DNA of 64,000 nucleotides from Enoplolaimus lenunculus (taxonomy: Eukaryota > Nematoda > Enoplea > Enoplida > Thoracostomopsidae): contig JASANG010001450.1 of NCBI GenBank assembly GCA_030248215.1, positions 1 through 64,000 of the forward strand, written 5' to 3'. Position 1 is the first letter of the stretch, and each line of letters opens with the position of its first letter. The translations under genes and the position numbers were made by a program. Shown here piece after piece: positions 47,900-61,000 of the stretch. Below the pieces are notes generated by a model, which was given only the letters and a program-made list of their open reading frames with translations, did not search any database and was not told the DNA's origin.

Positions 47900-49260
47900 A
47901 TATTGTGGATACATAGCCTATTGACGTGACTTGAACTTGAACGGACATCCACCTCCGTCAGAGGTTTGTCCCACTCCTCCGGGCCTGCCCTCCGCACGTA
48001 CGTTTGTGTCTTGCCATGTTTGTAGCCGCTTGTGCTGTGCCACACTGATCACATGTCGCCACTCTTGCTCGATACACCCGTGCTGGGCCCCCAACCCCCT
48101 GTGTGACATTGCATCTGTGACCTCCATCCTGCTCGCTTGTTGTGCAACTATTGCGGTGCCGAGCGATATTGCTTTTGCCTACTTCCTTGCCGCATTTTTC
48201 GCACTTTCTTAGACAATTGTCGGACGCTGTCGTTCCCCTACACGCCTTTTCGTGGTTGATCTTGGTGTTTTCAGACTTCATAGCAGCCCCGCATTTCGCG
48301 CAGTTGAACTGTTTGAGATCAGATTCGTCTCCGTGCATCCTCTTTTGATTTATACGGAGTCCCGCTCTTGATTTGCAAAGCTTGTCACAGCCTGGTTCTC
48401 TGCACCGCAGCGGATCTTCTTCGATGACAGTCACATTCAGGTCGCCAACATTATTTTTGTTGTTGCTGCGGTGGCCGAGGTTGTATTCCCACGTCGCCAG
48501 ATGTGATTCGGTGTGATGTTACTTCTTTCCAGCCTTTTCTGTCTTTTGCCAGATGCCCAGCTTCAATCCAGCTGATCCCAGCTTCCCGGAGGATATTTTT
48601 CCAATACAACAACGTCTTTCGTTTTCTTCCTGGTGCCTTCGGCAAATTTTCTAGGCGTTTGTCCCAGCCTAGAATTACTGCTTTCGTCTGACGGTTGTTG
48701 TCCATCCTCAGAACATGCCGTATACGTTCTAGAACCCGTTTGTCAACCTTCCACCTGATGGATTTGACATTGAGCTCATTTCTTACGTCTTGCATGTTCT
48801 TTTGTTGTTTCTGCATCTGTGGCAAAATCTATCCGTTTTATTCGACCAAATGTAACGGTAGCATTTGTCCACCCATTGTTGCATCCTTTTTAGATCTCGG
48901 CGTAAGGAGAGCGCTTTCGACGCACGCTTCGATAATTCGGGTTTGCATCCGTTTGGAAATCTTGGTACCTCTCAGCTGGTTCTTGACTTTGAACCACAGA
49001 CCCCCAGCCCGTTTGATGCGATTTCGAATATCTTCGTTTGCTCCTACCCAACTCCCCAGCATTCTAATACTGCTTCCTTCCTCGGTACCAAAAACCAGCT
49101 GTTCTTCTTTTGCCTCGTTTGTCTCTTTCTCGAAACGTCCCATGACTTCTTTGATCACGGCCACTCCCTCTCTGATCTCGCCACGTTCGCCAATTACAGT
49201 AGTGTCGTATGCAAAAAGCGAGACAGCAAGTCGCATGTCAGAGGCATCATTGAGCAACAA
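47900..49260 (-). mobile_element. LINE 3' end: reverse transcriptase tail plus C-terminal zinc fingers
   Basis: On minus, 49260-48838 reads as the end of a non-LTR reverse transcriptase (FAYDTT in place of the catalytic FADDT, then WVGANEDIRNRIKRAGGLW). 48825-48451 continues with RIRHVLRMDNNRQTKAV and a GRKRKTLLYWKN stretch. 48434 to about 47958 encodes about four zinc-finger-like units (CREPGCDKLC, FNCAKCGAAM...HEKAC, KCEKCGKEVG...RHRNSC, TCDQCGTAQA...RHKRTC). The segments are in different frames and the catalytic motif is altered, so the copy is dead. Confidence 0.7.
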
Positions 49261-49387
49261 TCAACACCAGCAATCAACAATAATTTAAAACATCAACCAA
49301 CAGAAACAGTCAACAACAAAGTTTAAAATATAACGTTTTACCCTGCCAATTTTTACCAGCGGGAGTCCAAAAATGGGGGACGTCAGA

Positions 49388-50290
49388 TGTGGGGAGTGTA
49401 AGCATGTGAGACATGCTTGTCCTAGTGCATATGCAATAAATGCAATGCATATTGGGCAGGGTGCAACCGGAATTACAATTTGCCGGAACCGGAATTTGAA
49501 AATTTTACCGGAACCGGAACCGGAAAGTGAAAAATGCATTTCACCAAAAATTTCATTTTAATCTTATTTTTTGCTCTATTATTTGTGAAATAACCTTAGT
49601 CGAACATCGGTATTTACTTTATTTGTTGTATTTTAGATTTTCATCATCGACTGAAGTGAAATCCACCATCAATGGCTTATATTCGGGGTACAAGTGGCTT
49701 TCAAAAGATTCTTAAAAATTAGCAAAGTTAAGAAAACGGCCAAATTATAATACCGAAATTTTTAAATCCGGTAAAAATTTACCGGAACCGGAACCGGAAA
49801 GGTGAAAAAATGCCGGAACCGGAATTCCGGTTGCACCCTGAATTGGGTTGTACGGTCGACACATATAGTCGATGAAAAATGCAGTTGGAGAGGCGGGCGC
49901 GGGCGCAGGGAGAGGCTCCAGGCCAAGGCGGCGTCCCCCCCCCCCCGAGAGAGCCCCCGGGGCCGCGCTATGAGCACGGTATCCAGTCAAAAATAGGATG
50001 GACGGTCAAGGGACGACCTTGTTGAAAATAAGGGCATGTAAGCATGTGAGACATGCTTGTCCTAGTGCATATGCAATAAATGCAATGCACATTGGGTTGT
50101 ACGGTCGACACATATAGTCGATGAAAAATGCAGTTGGAGAGGCGGGCTGCGTGGCGCAGTGGTAGAGTGCTCGCTTATGGGTCCATAGGCTGAGAGTTCG
50201 ATCCCCGCCCTAGCCCGTTTTTCCAGCTGCTTGGTAGAAAGGTCTGAAGTCCCGGTTCCTACCTTGACTGACAGGGAGTAGTCTGAGTTG
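49388..50290 (+). mobile_element. tandem SINE family A copies, one interrupted by a MITE
   Basis: Two units sharing CATGTGAGACATGCTTGTCC, TGCATATGCAATAAATGC and CACATATAGTCGATG. The first (49388-49456, resuming at 49841) is split by the hAT MITE; its tRNA-like core is replaced by a GC-rich stretch with a run of C (49937). The second (about 50040-50290) keeps the A-box GCGTGGCGCAGTGGTAGAG and the B-box GAGAGTTCGATCCCCGC. Confidence 0.7.
49457..49840. mobile_element. hAT-like MITE (CAGGGTGCAACCGG family) inside a SINE
   Basis: 384 bp, nearly identical to 22942-23324 in reverse orientation. The flanks ATATTGGG and AATTGGG are an imperfect duplication of the SINE target. Confidence 0.8.
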
Positions 50291-50299
50291 TGGAGGTAA

Positions 50300-51480
50300 G
50301 AGGGAAACCCCAGTAGCTAACTGTATTAGCGATCTACTAACGCTGTCAGAGCACTGGATCGGCTTGTCCTTAATTTACATGCAGCTAAGCATTTTTAGCA
50401 TTTCAAAACTCTAAATATGAAATTTTATGAAATCAAAAATAACAGGACCCAGATTTTTGAAAATTAATCAATTCTATGGAGTGGCGATATTTAATATCTT
50501 GGGTTTGAGGTTACAGTCCAGAACAGAACTTTCAAAACGAACGTTTGTCACAGCAGTAAGGACGCTGTGGAACGAACGTGCAGATTTTGAAATTCCTTTA
50601 AAAGCAAAACATAAAGTTTTCAATTGTAGTCATATTTTGATAATCAGCGGAATAATGTGCTCTATTATATAGATGCTCATGAAGTAACATCTGACAATAC
50701 TTACTAAGAAAAACAAGCTGGTTAAGTGCAAACGAACGAAACAACAGGCAAAATCTAAGTTCAATCACCTTAAAAACTCATAACCGAAAAATCAGAATTT
50801 CGGTATCACAATAGCAGCTAGTCAGAATCGGGATCAGTACCTATATTTTAACGTAATTTAACCAGAACTGATTTTCCGTTGGATACCCTGAAAACACCCA
50901 ACAGCGAAAACCATACTTTTTAATTAGAAAACTAGCTATGTAGTACATATCAACGCATAAATGTTAAGTATAGTTTCACACAAATAAACCGTTAAAATTC
51001 TAAATACACATTTTCATAACCTTTAACGTAAAAGGAGTGAAATTTAATCGTGTTCAGAATCAGTTTGACTGGTTAGGTTACCTTGTTTGCGCTGTACTGA
51101 GATATCTTCGAAAATGCTTAACAGATAAGTGTAGCTCAGCAAATATGAACAGAATTGGTGTAGATTTTGAAACTGTTACTTTTTGTTGCTGGAAACAAGC
51201 TGAAATCTCAAAATTGGCCGAGTCAGCTAACATGTGGATCGGGTTATAAAATATTCAGTAATTGAAATTGTGATATTGTAAGTTTTACATGGCTAGTGGT
51301 ACTTAATAAACTGGTACTGACTGTGCTGATGTTTAAGAAATCTTTTTGGGCTTGGTATTAAGTTTCCGGCTATTGAATGTTGGTAAGACTCAGATTTATC
51401 AAAAAATAGGTATCGGTATCTGGAGCAAACATCCGTTAACCGTTAATCATGTAACCATTGTTTAAACTGCTTTTAATCAC
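50300..51480. other. no feature seen
   Basis: No gene or repeat recognised. Confidence 0.35.
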
Positions 51481-51489
51481 CATTGCTCT

Positions 51490-51960
51490 CTGTGACGTCT
51501 AGCTCGCAAGTCAAGCGCGCTACCCATTACACCACGCGGCCAATATCGTTATTTCCTCTGGTGCTATATGTGCAGGAGTATGTATGTGTCTTAATATTAG
51601 ACACTCTGCACATACACAAGCTACACCGCGTATACTCACATTCCTTGTTCTTTGGGCGATCGCCCCGGACCGCGAATCCAAACTTCTCCGAATCCATGGG
51701 CCTGCAATTTACTGCGCTCATCTCGGTGGAACCTTGCTGCGAATATACATGGTTTTTCTCTAAATTTCTTCTCAACATGGCCACGTCGGGAATCGAGCCT
51801 CGGACCTCTCGCTCGCGAATCAACCGCGCTACCCATTACACCGGGCGGCCGATATCGTAATTTCCTCTGGTGGTATATGTGCACGAGTATGTATGTGTGT
51901 TAACATTACACACTCTGCACATACACATGCTACACCGCGTATACCCACAATGCGTTTGTT
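51490..51960 (-). mobile_element. SINE family B, partial and fuller copy
   Basis: A partial unit at about 51490-51640 and a fuller one at about 51650-51960. The latter shows, on minus, TAATGGGTAGCGCGG and GAGGCTCGATTCCCG promoter-like boxes, then the body shared with 8868-9213. It lies just upstream of ubiquilin. Confidence 0.6.
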
Positions 51961-52077
51961 TTTACTTCAATATTATTCAGATTTTCAGCTATATTCACAC
52001 GAATTGCATTGCTTAAAATTTTTATACTACCTATTTATTATTGTACTGGTTTTTGGTTGTTGTTAGAAGACGTCATT

Positions 52078-55000
52078 ATGTCCGATGTGGAGAGCGATAA
52101 GATCACAATTAAGATTAAAACAACAAAAGATACCTTTGAAATTGAAGTTCCAGAACATGCTATGGTTAAAGAGGTTCGTCACAGCGTGCAATGCCGTAAT
52201 AATGTTTGAAATAGACCTTTTGCGTTTGAAAAAAACATTTTTGAAATTCGAAGCGTTTAATGTTTAGTACTTGGGGGTCGAAAGGTTGATGTCCGTCCGT
52301 CCGTCTGTCCGTCCGAAAAGAATCTCAGGAACCGCTGAACCGATTTTGATAAACTTTTTTTGTTTGAAAGCCAATTATCCTGGAGTGTTAACCTCGCATT
52401 GGGGTTTCAAAATTGTAAGCCGTTTAGTAGCTACAGGCTAATTTGCATAATTAATTAAGCCTAAATTAGGACTTTCAACAATTAGTTAGAAGCAATCTAA
52501 TTTTAGCATTAAAGGGTTTTTGGGGGCGAGGAATCTGCGTAGACGGTTTACAAACCTACAAAATCGATACTTGAGCAGCTAGCTGATAGGTAATTTGCAT
52601 ATTAGCATAGTTTATAAGCCTAAATTAGGACTTTTTACAATATTTCACTAATTATTATGGTTAAAAGCAAAATAATGTCAGCAGTAAAGGGTTTTTAGGT
52701 GCGACGAATTTGAATAAATTGTTTACAAACATCCAAAACCGATAATTTAACAGTTAGCTAATATCTAACTTGCATATTAGCTTAATTGACAAGACATAAT
52801 TAGGACTTTTTAAATTATTTCAATAATCCTTAGGGTTTACTGAAGGTTTTTTGGTGCGAGGAATCTAAATTAATTGTTTACAAACCTCCAAAACCCATAA
52901 TTGAGTAGTTAGCTAATAGATAATTTGCATATAAGCATAATTGATAAGCCTAAATTAGGCGTTTTTACAATATTTCACTAATTATTAGGGTTACAAGCAA
53001 TCTAATTTCAGCAATAATCTGTTTTCGGGTGCGTGGAATCTGAATAAATCGCCTATAAACCTTTAAAAGCGATTATCGAAGAGTTAGCTAATGGCTAATT
53101 TGCATATTTGCTTAATTGACGAGACAAAATTAGGACTTTAAATTATTCCAATAATTATTAGGGTGGATGAAGAGTTTTTGGGTGCGAGGAATCTGGGGAA
53201 ATTGCTTAAAAACCTCCAAAACCGATATATGAATAGTTAGCTAATAACTAATTAATTGCTTACTTGTGCTCGAGCTTCGCTCAATAAATGTAGTCCCACT
53301 ACGACTGGTTATTAGTACTATGGCAGTTGGGGGTCGAAAGGTGGATGTCCGTCCGTCCGTCTGTCGGTCCGAAATGAATCTCAGGAACGGCTGAACAGAT
53401 TTTGATAAACTTTTTTTTGTTTGAAAGCCAATTATCCTGGAGTGTTGAACTCGCATTGGGGTTTTAAAATGTTAAGCCGTTTAGTAGCTACAGGCTAATT
53501 TGCATAATTAACTAAGTTTAAATTAGGACTTTCCACAATATTTCACTAATTATTACAGTTAGAAGCAATCTAATTTTAGCATTAAAGGATTTTTGGGTGC
53601 TAGGAATCTGCGTAGACTGTTTACAAACCTCCAAAACCGATAATTGAGCAGTTAGCTAATAGATAATTTGTCAGCCTAAATTAGGACTTTTTACAATATT
53701 TCACTAATTACCAGTCGTAGTGGGACTACATTTATTGAGCGAAGCTCGAACACACGTAAGCAATTAAGGTAATATGCAAATTAGTTATTAGCTAACTATT
53801 CATATATCGGTTTTGAAGGTTTTTAAGGAATTTCCTCAGATTCCTCGCACCCAAAAACCCTTCAGCCACTCTAATAATTATTGGAATAATTTAAAAAGTC
53901 CTAATTTTGTCTGGTCAATTAAGCAAATATGCAAATTAGCCATTAGCTAACTATTCGATAATCGCTTTTAAAGGTTTGTAGGCGATTTATTCAGATTCCT
54001 CGCACCCGAAAACCCATTATTGCTGAAATTAGATTGCTTGTAACCCTAATAATTAGTGAAACATTGTAAAAACGCCAAATTTAGGCTTATCAATTATGGT
54101 TATATGCAAATTATCTATTAGCTAACTACTCAATTATCGGTTTTGGAGGTTTGTAAACCATTTATTCAGATTCCTCGCATCAAAAAACCTTCAGTAAACC
54201 CTAAGGATTATTGAAATATTTTATAAAGTCCTAATTTTGTCTTGTCAATTAAGCTAATATGCAAGTTAGATATTAGCTAACTATTCAATTATCGGTTTTG
54301 GATGTTTGTAAACAATTTATTCAAATTTCTCGCACCTAAAAACCCTTTGCTGCTGAAATTATATTGCTTTTAACCATAATAATTAGTGAAATATTGTAAA
54401 AAGTCCTAATTTAGGCTTATAAACTATGCTAATATGCAAATTAGAGTGGCTGAAGGGTTTTTGGGTGCGAGGAATCAGAGGAAAATGCTTAATAAACCTC
54501 AAAAACCGATAAATGAATAGTTAGCTAACAACTAATTTGCATATTACCTTAATTGCTTACGTGCGTTCGAGCTTCGCTCAATAAATGTAGTCCCACTACG
54601 ACTGGTTAATATCCGGTTGCACTCTGCTGTTATTTAGTACTATATAATTTGTCCTACGTTTTTGTTACATTTTAAGGTGAAAGATCTTGTGCTTGCTAAA
54701 GTTACCGACTCCACCTACCAACAACTGTGTCTCATTTTCTCAGGGAAGATTTTGAAAGATCATGAAACGTTAGCGACGCATGGTAAGAAGTCGTTATTTA
54801 ATTGCTATCAGAGGAAGGTTCTTTTAATGAGCATTGAATGATATATTGTTTTTGCGTTGCATTCATACGATTTTCTAAGTGCAATCGTAATAGAATTTTA
54901 TTTTTTGTTATACAGTTACGCAATTTCTTAGATAAGTTTATTGAGCGAAGCGAAACTCGAGCGAAGCTCGGAGTTTCGCGAAGCGTTTTATGTTTTGTAC

Positions 55001-58000
55001 TTGGGGGTCGAAAGGTGGCTGTCCGTCCGAAAAGAATCTCAGGAACGGCTGAACCGATTTTGATAAACTTTTTTTGTTTGAAAGCCAATTATCTTGTGGT
55101 GTTAACCTCGCATTGGGGTTTATAAATATTAAGCCGTTTATTAGCTACAGGCTAATTTGCATAATTAATTAAGCCTAAATTAGAACTTTCCGCAATATTT
55201 AACTAATTATTACAGTTAGAAGCAATCTAATTTTAGCATTAAAGGGTTTTTGGGTGCGAGGAATCTGCGTAGACTGTTTCCAAACCTTCGAAACCGATAA
55301 TTGAGCAGTTAGCTAATAGATAATTTGCATATTAGCATAGTTTATAAGCCTAAATTAGGACTTTTTACAATATTTCACTATTTATTAAGATTAAAAGCAA
55401 TATAATTTCAGCACTAAAGGATTGTTTTGTGCGATACATTTGAATAAATAGTTTACAAACATCCAAAACCGATAATTGAATAGTTAGCTAATAGCTAATT
55501 TGCATATTAGCTTAATTGACAAGACGAAACTAAGACTTTTTAAATTATTTCAATAGTTATTAGGGTTTACTAAAGGTTTTTGGGTGCGAAGAATCTGAAT
55601 AAATTGTTTACTAACCTCCAAAACCGATAATTGAATAGTTAGTTAATAACTAATTTGCATATTGGCTTAATTGACAAAACAAAATTAGGACTTTTTAAAT
55701 TCTTCCAAAAATTATTATTGTGGCTGAAGGTTTTTGGGTGCGAGGAATCTGAATAAATAGTTTACAAACATCCAAAACCGATAATTGAATAGTTAGCTAA
55801 TAGCTAATTTGCATATTAGCTTAATTGACAAGACAAAACTAGGACTTTTTAAATTATTTCAATAATTTATTATTAAGTTTTACTGAAGGTTTTTGGGTGC
55901 GAAGAATCTGAATAAATTGTTACAAACCTCCAAAGCCGATAATTGAATAGTTAGCTAATAACTAATTTGCATATTAGCTTAATTGACAAAACAAAATTAG
56001 GACTTTTTAAATTATTCCAAAAATTATTGGAGTGGCTGAAGGGTTTTTGGGTGCGAAGAATCTGAGGAAATTGCTTACAAACCTCCAAAACCGATAAATG
56101 AATCGTTAGCTAACAACTATTTTGCATATTACCTCAATTGCTTACGTGCGTTCGAGCTTCGCTCAATAAATGTAGTCCCACTACGACTGGTAATATTGTT
56201 GTTTTAGGTATAAAAGACGGGTTTACCGTGCATTTGGTGATTAGGACAAATACAGCGCAGGTTAATTTATGTTGTGTCAATTTTGGATGTAAAAAAGTTG
56301 ATTCGTGTCTACAAGTTTCCCATACATTAAAATATTGAAATACAATGCTAAAAAATACCTGAGTCGGATGTTAAAGTATAAAACTGTAAACATAAAGTTA
56401 AATTTAATCACTTTAATTTTGTACTACGTACTTTAATATGTTATAATTTTGTTTCTACAAGGGTTTTAATGTTAACAGGTCTTCTCGAAGTATATAGTTA
56501 TATTTATTTTTTGCAAACAATATTGGTGGCTGAATATTGCGATTTGTTGTACTTTTCAGCAATAAATATCTGCATCGTAGCATACCGTAGCCGGATGTTA
56601 CACCGCAGCAAATTTGTTATTTCAGCAATTTAGCTCGTCGTAATGTTAGCTGTATTTTATATTGATTTCAGAATCGAAACGCACAGACATCGTCATCTTC
56701 ATCAAACACTACTCGATTGGTATGAAACTGTTGACTTCAACTTTTCAGCTTTTCATTCAATTCCTTTCGAGTTACTATTTTGTAGTTTTAATATATACGT
56801 TAGTATTTTCTGGCTTTTCTAATGTTTAAATATGAACGTTCGTTTTTATAATTTCAAAGGGACAAAAGAAACTACATGAATTTTCTCACACCTCTAAATG
56901 TCATTGCTAATTTTTGCCTGATTCAATAGAATTTATTTTAGGGGGGCGATTCAACAAGCACTACACCAGCAGGTGGGCTCGGTTTCGGAGGCCTAAGAGG
57001 TTTAGCAGGATTGGATAGTATGGCTGGGTTGTTCGGCAGTGGAAACATGGGCAACGCACAGCAAAATCTTCAAAATCAGGTGCTTTGAAACACAGGGTGC
57101 AATCTGAATTCCGATTCCGATTAGAATTCCGATTCAAAACGAGTTCCGATTCAAAACGAGTTCCGATTCCGAATCAATTGGAATCGGTATTTCTACGTTT
57201 TGATTTTAGGCCCACTTTTTGTGATATGTTGTATAAAATTTCTGCATCATGTATCTATTACATTGTTTTCGATGAGTTAACTTATCAATAATTGATTGTA
57301 GTTTTGCTTAACAGAGCCAAAAACTAATTGTCAATTTGTTCATACGATGAATTATTACCATCCAGCAGATACCATAAATCAATATTCTACTTGTGAATAC
57401 AAATTATCCGCATAGTCACAAAATTTGTAGTTCCGATTCCGGTATAAATTTGCTGTTCCGGTTCCGATTCCGGTACAATACAGTTCCGCTTTGCGTCCTG
57501 TTGAAACATAATTGTGTTGTTTATTGTGGATGTGAGTTAGCTTAAACGTTATGCGAAATATTTGAATCATTTCCATTACCAGAATAGTCTACACATTTTT
57601 TGCCAAAACGCTTTAGGTGCAATCTGCCTGCTGATTGAAATAGCCACTTTCTTTGTTACGACGTTTTTGTAAGTATTTCTATTTATTTTTAGCTTCTGAA
57701 TGACCCTGAAGTTATGAGACAAATGATTGATCATCCAATGATGCAAAATATGATAAACAATCCTGAACTTTTGCGCAGCATTATCATGAGCAATCCGCAA
57801 ATGCAAGCTGTCATTGAGGTGGTTAATTGTTGCTGCTGTTGTTGTTGTTGTTGTTGTTGTGGTTGTTGTTGTTGTTCTATAACGGAATTGGCAAGTTTTT
57901 TGGATTGAGTAGAGACAGTTGCCGCAATTTTGCATTCCGCTAACGCAAACTGGAACACAATCATGAAAATACAAACACATCTCTTGGAACTTGTGAAAAG

Positions 58001-61000
58001 CATTGAAGGTAGAACTTGTACAAAATATCAATTACGTAATGTCAGTTTCATTGACTAACAGATTAAATGTTTTGTTTTACTAAAATAACCATGCTGCAAA
58101 ATGAATAGGGTTTAATCCTGGTATCATATACGTTTTGAGCATGTATAAAATAAGGTTTTATTTATTTTAGCGGAATCCAGAGGTCGGCCACATGCTAAAC
58201 AATCCTGATGTTTTGCGACAGGTAAGCATTAACTACAGCCAAGGTGATTTGCATTTTCGGAAGTGATAATGTAATAGTCTGATTTAAGAATATGTAGTTT
58301 TGGTTCTTGTTGGTCAGGCGGAAATTTAAAATTGTCATTTTAATGAGTCGCTTTATTTTTTCACCCATCTTTACAGTTTAGGGGTTTTGATGGGTATCAC
58401 TATAATAAGTTAACTCAGAATATATTTGACTATCGTGATTAAATCTTGTTACTTTTAGACCATGGAGATGGTTCGAAACCCTGCTGTGATGCAGGAGTTT
58501 ATGAGAAATCATGATCGTGCTGTCAGTAACTTAGAGGTATATTATTATTTTACAATCTTTTTTACTCGAACGCACGCTTTTAATAATTGCAAAACAACTG
58601 GTTGTAACCGGCGTTTGTAAGTTTTCACATTAAAATTTGATGTGGCGTACTCTAAGTCATAAGAAAATAATTTGAGACTTGCATATTATGAGGTCACCCC
58701 ACGTAACTTAGTATTTCAGGGTATTCCTGGCGGTCCCGCTGCTTTACAGCGTCTATATCAAGATATTGAACAACCAATGGTAGATGCAGCTCAGCAGCAA
58801 ATATCGGGTGGCAATCCGTTTGCAAGTTTGTTGGACGAAGGTAAGTCAAATAAGTTCCTTTAAGAAAATTCAAGTAATCCAAGTTTCACAAGAATTTAAA
58901 TTGCGTTACGAGTTCTCTTACAGTCCACTTAAATATTAACACAGTTCTTGTCACATCGCATTAAGGTTTCGAGATAAACCTAAACATCTATGAATTTTTG
59001 AGCGCACTTGTATACAAAAAGTTATGCACAATACCTCTTTATGCGCCGAAGGTATTTCTTCACCGCATCACACTCAGTTATGTTATCCTACAACGCATAA
59101 CCGAACCCTGCCCAGTTGATTTTTACAGCAACCTCAGGCCTTATTTATCGGTCGGAGCCCAGGCTGCGGTTTTGTATGTAGTTCTTTTAAACACGTGTCA
59201 TCACAGTTGCGTTAGGTGTTTAGGTAGTAATACACAAACGAATTCAAATGTTGGCGTGGAAAATCGCGAGCCATTACCGAATCCATGGGCGTCGCCAACT
59301 AGTCAACGTACTGGAACACAGTCTTCAGCAGGAACTACTGCGACAACTACTACTTCGACTGTGTCCTCTACTCAGAGTGGCGGCACAGGAGGCACTGGTT
59401 CCGGTTTTGGAGCGATTCCTGGATTAGGTATGAGGCATATCAGCGAGAGTGTTTAGAATAAAAACAATCGTTTTCGCAAGTGATATACAGGCCGCAATAA
59501 CAGCGGCACGCTGATTGCTACTCGAAATTTTTAGTTTTGCTCGCAAACGTTTTCTTTTGATTTCTACGTTATTGGAAACCAAATTAACATCAAATTATTT
59601 TAATAAACTTTAAATTTCAAAAATTTAACTAATGTGCGTCAGTTACATTTGGCGAATAGAACCGAACATTTTTATTTGTTTTTGAGGACACTTAATGGCG
59701 TGTGTGGAAAGGCAAATACTGTTTCATTTAAGGCATGAATTTGATGGGTGGTAGTAGCAGCGAGATGCAGAATTGGATGAACCAGCTTGCCGGAAATCCA
59801 CAATGGCTTGATGGAATGTTGAACAACCCACACATGCAATCGATGATGAATGCGATGGCTGCTAATCCCGAAGGCTGGCAATCGGTAAAATGTTTGTTTA
59901 GTAACCTTAGATGTTTATGCTGGAAAAATAATGCATTCGTAGTTTTCTCTGCGGGACTTATTGCTGAAAAGTATAACATAACTATAGTAAACTATTATTT
60001 ATGAGCACAGTCACGAGCACAGTTGATTTTGACACATTTGCAATATCTATATTTTTTAAGAAATTATAGCAGATAATAATAAATTAAGTGATCACGTTTG
60101 GCTTTTGTCGAAGTGTACATTTCAGCAACCGCCGGAGCCCGATATTGAAGTGTCTTGCTCCGGTGTTTTTGGCATTTGATCGCACCCTAATATTCGATTT
60201 TTGGTCTTGTGACGAATTCTGGATTCACACAAATATTTATTATTTCGCATGAAATCTTCGGATGTCTCAGCTTAGACTGCCGCTATTCATCATTAATACA
60301 ACAGTTCTTGTGGCGATTTTGAAAGTAAAATTACTTGTGATGGATGCATCCTTGTAACTATGTTATATGACATTTGTAATGATTAGAGTAATGCAATTGT
60401 GTGCATGAGACATTTTATGTGTACTTCGTAGTTGCAACTTGGCTCAGACTTGCTAGTTTTTTAGTTAATGGAAAATAGTCCGATGATTTCAAACAATCCA
60501 GAAATGAGACGAATGATGCCAATGATAATGCAGCAGGTAATGTTTTTATGGTTTTTCACTATTGTCCGTTTACGTTACAGGACTTTTGTAGTTCAGAGCA
60601 GTGACGAACTCACAATTTAACTAATCCCGACACCGAACCCAACGCGAATTTCCCAAATTGCTGAAGTCTAACATTGACTTTGATAAATCTCTTCATATAC
60701 ATAAATATTGTATTAAATTAAAACTTGTAGCTGTCGCCGTTTGACAGGCTGAATTTTTGGAACGCAATGGAAGCATTAAATCTTCAGTGTTCTGCCCAAT
60801 GTAAAACCGAATCTGAACTTTCGCTGCCACCCTGATGCAATCCTACGGATTTTTGTTTGAAATGTTTGCTAAACATTATATCTCCTTAATGCTTGCATTT
60901 CTTCCCATTTTAGATGCAGAACCCCGCGTGGAGAAGCGCTATGACTAATCCAACTGTTATGCGAGCATTGCAGCAGATTCAAGACGGCATTTCAACCTTA

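Noticed and set aside
48865-49326. Plus-strand frames opposite the zinc-finger LINE
   Set aside because: Antisense to the LINE reverse transcriptase frames, which have recognisable motifs.
52262-56190. CRISPR-like spaced repeats
   Set aside because: Units are long, diverged, AT-rich and in eukaryotic introns; no constant short repeat with unique spacers.
57714-57908. Coding poly-Cys or antisense poly-Gln tract
   Set aside because: It lies past the exon 6 donor of ubiquilin, in intronic TTG repeats.
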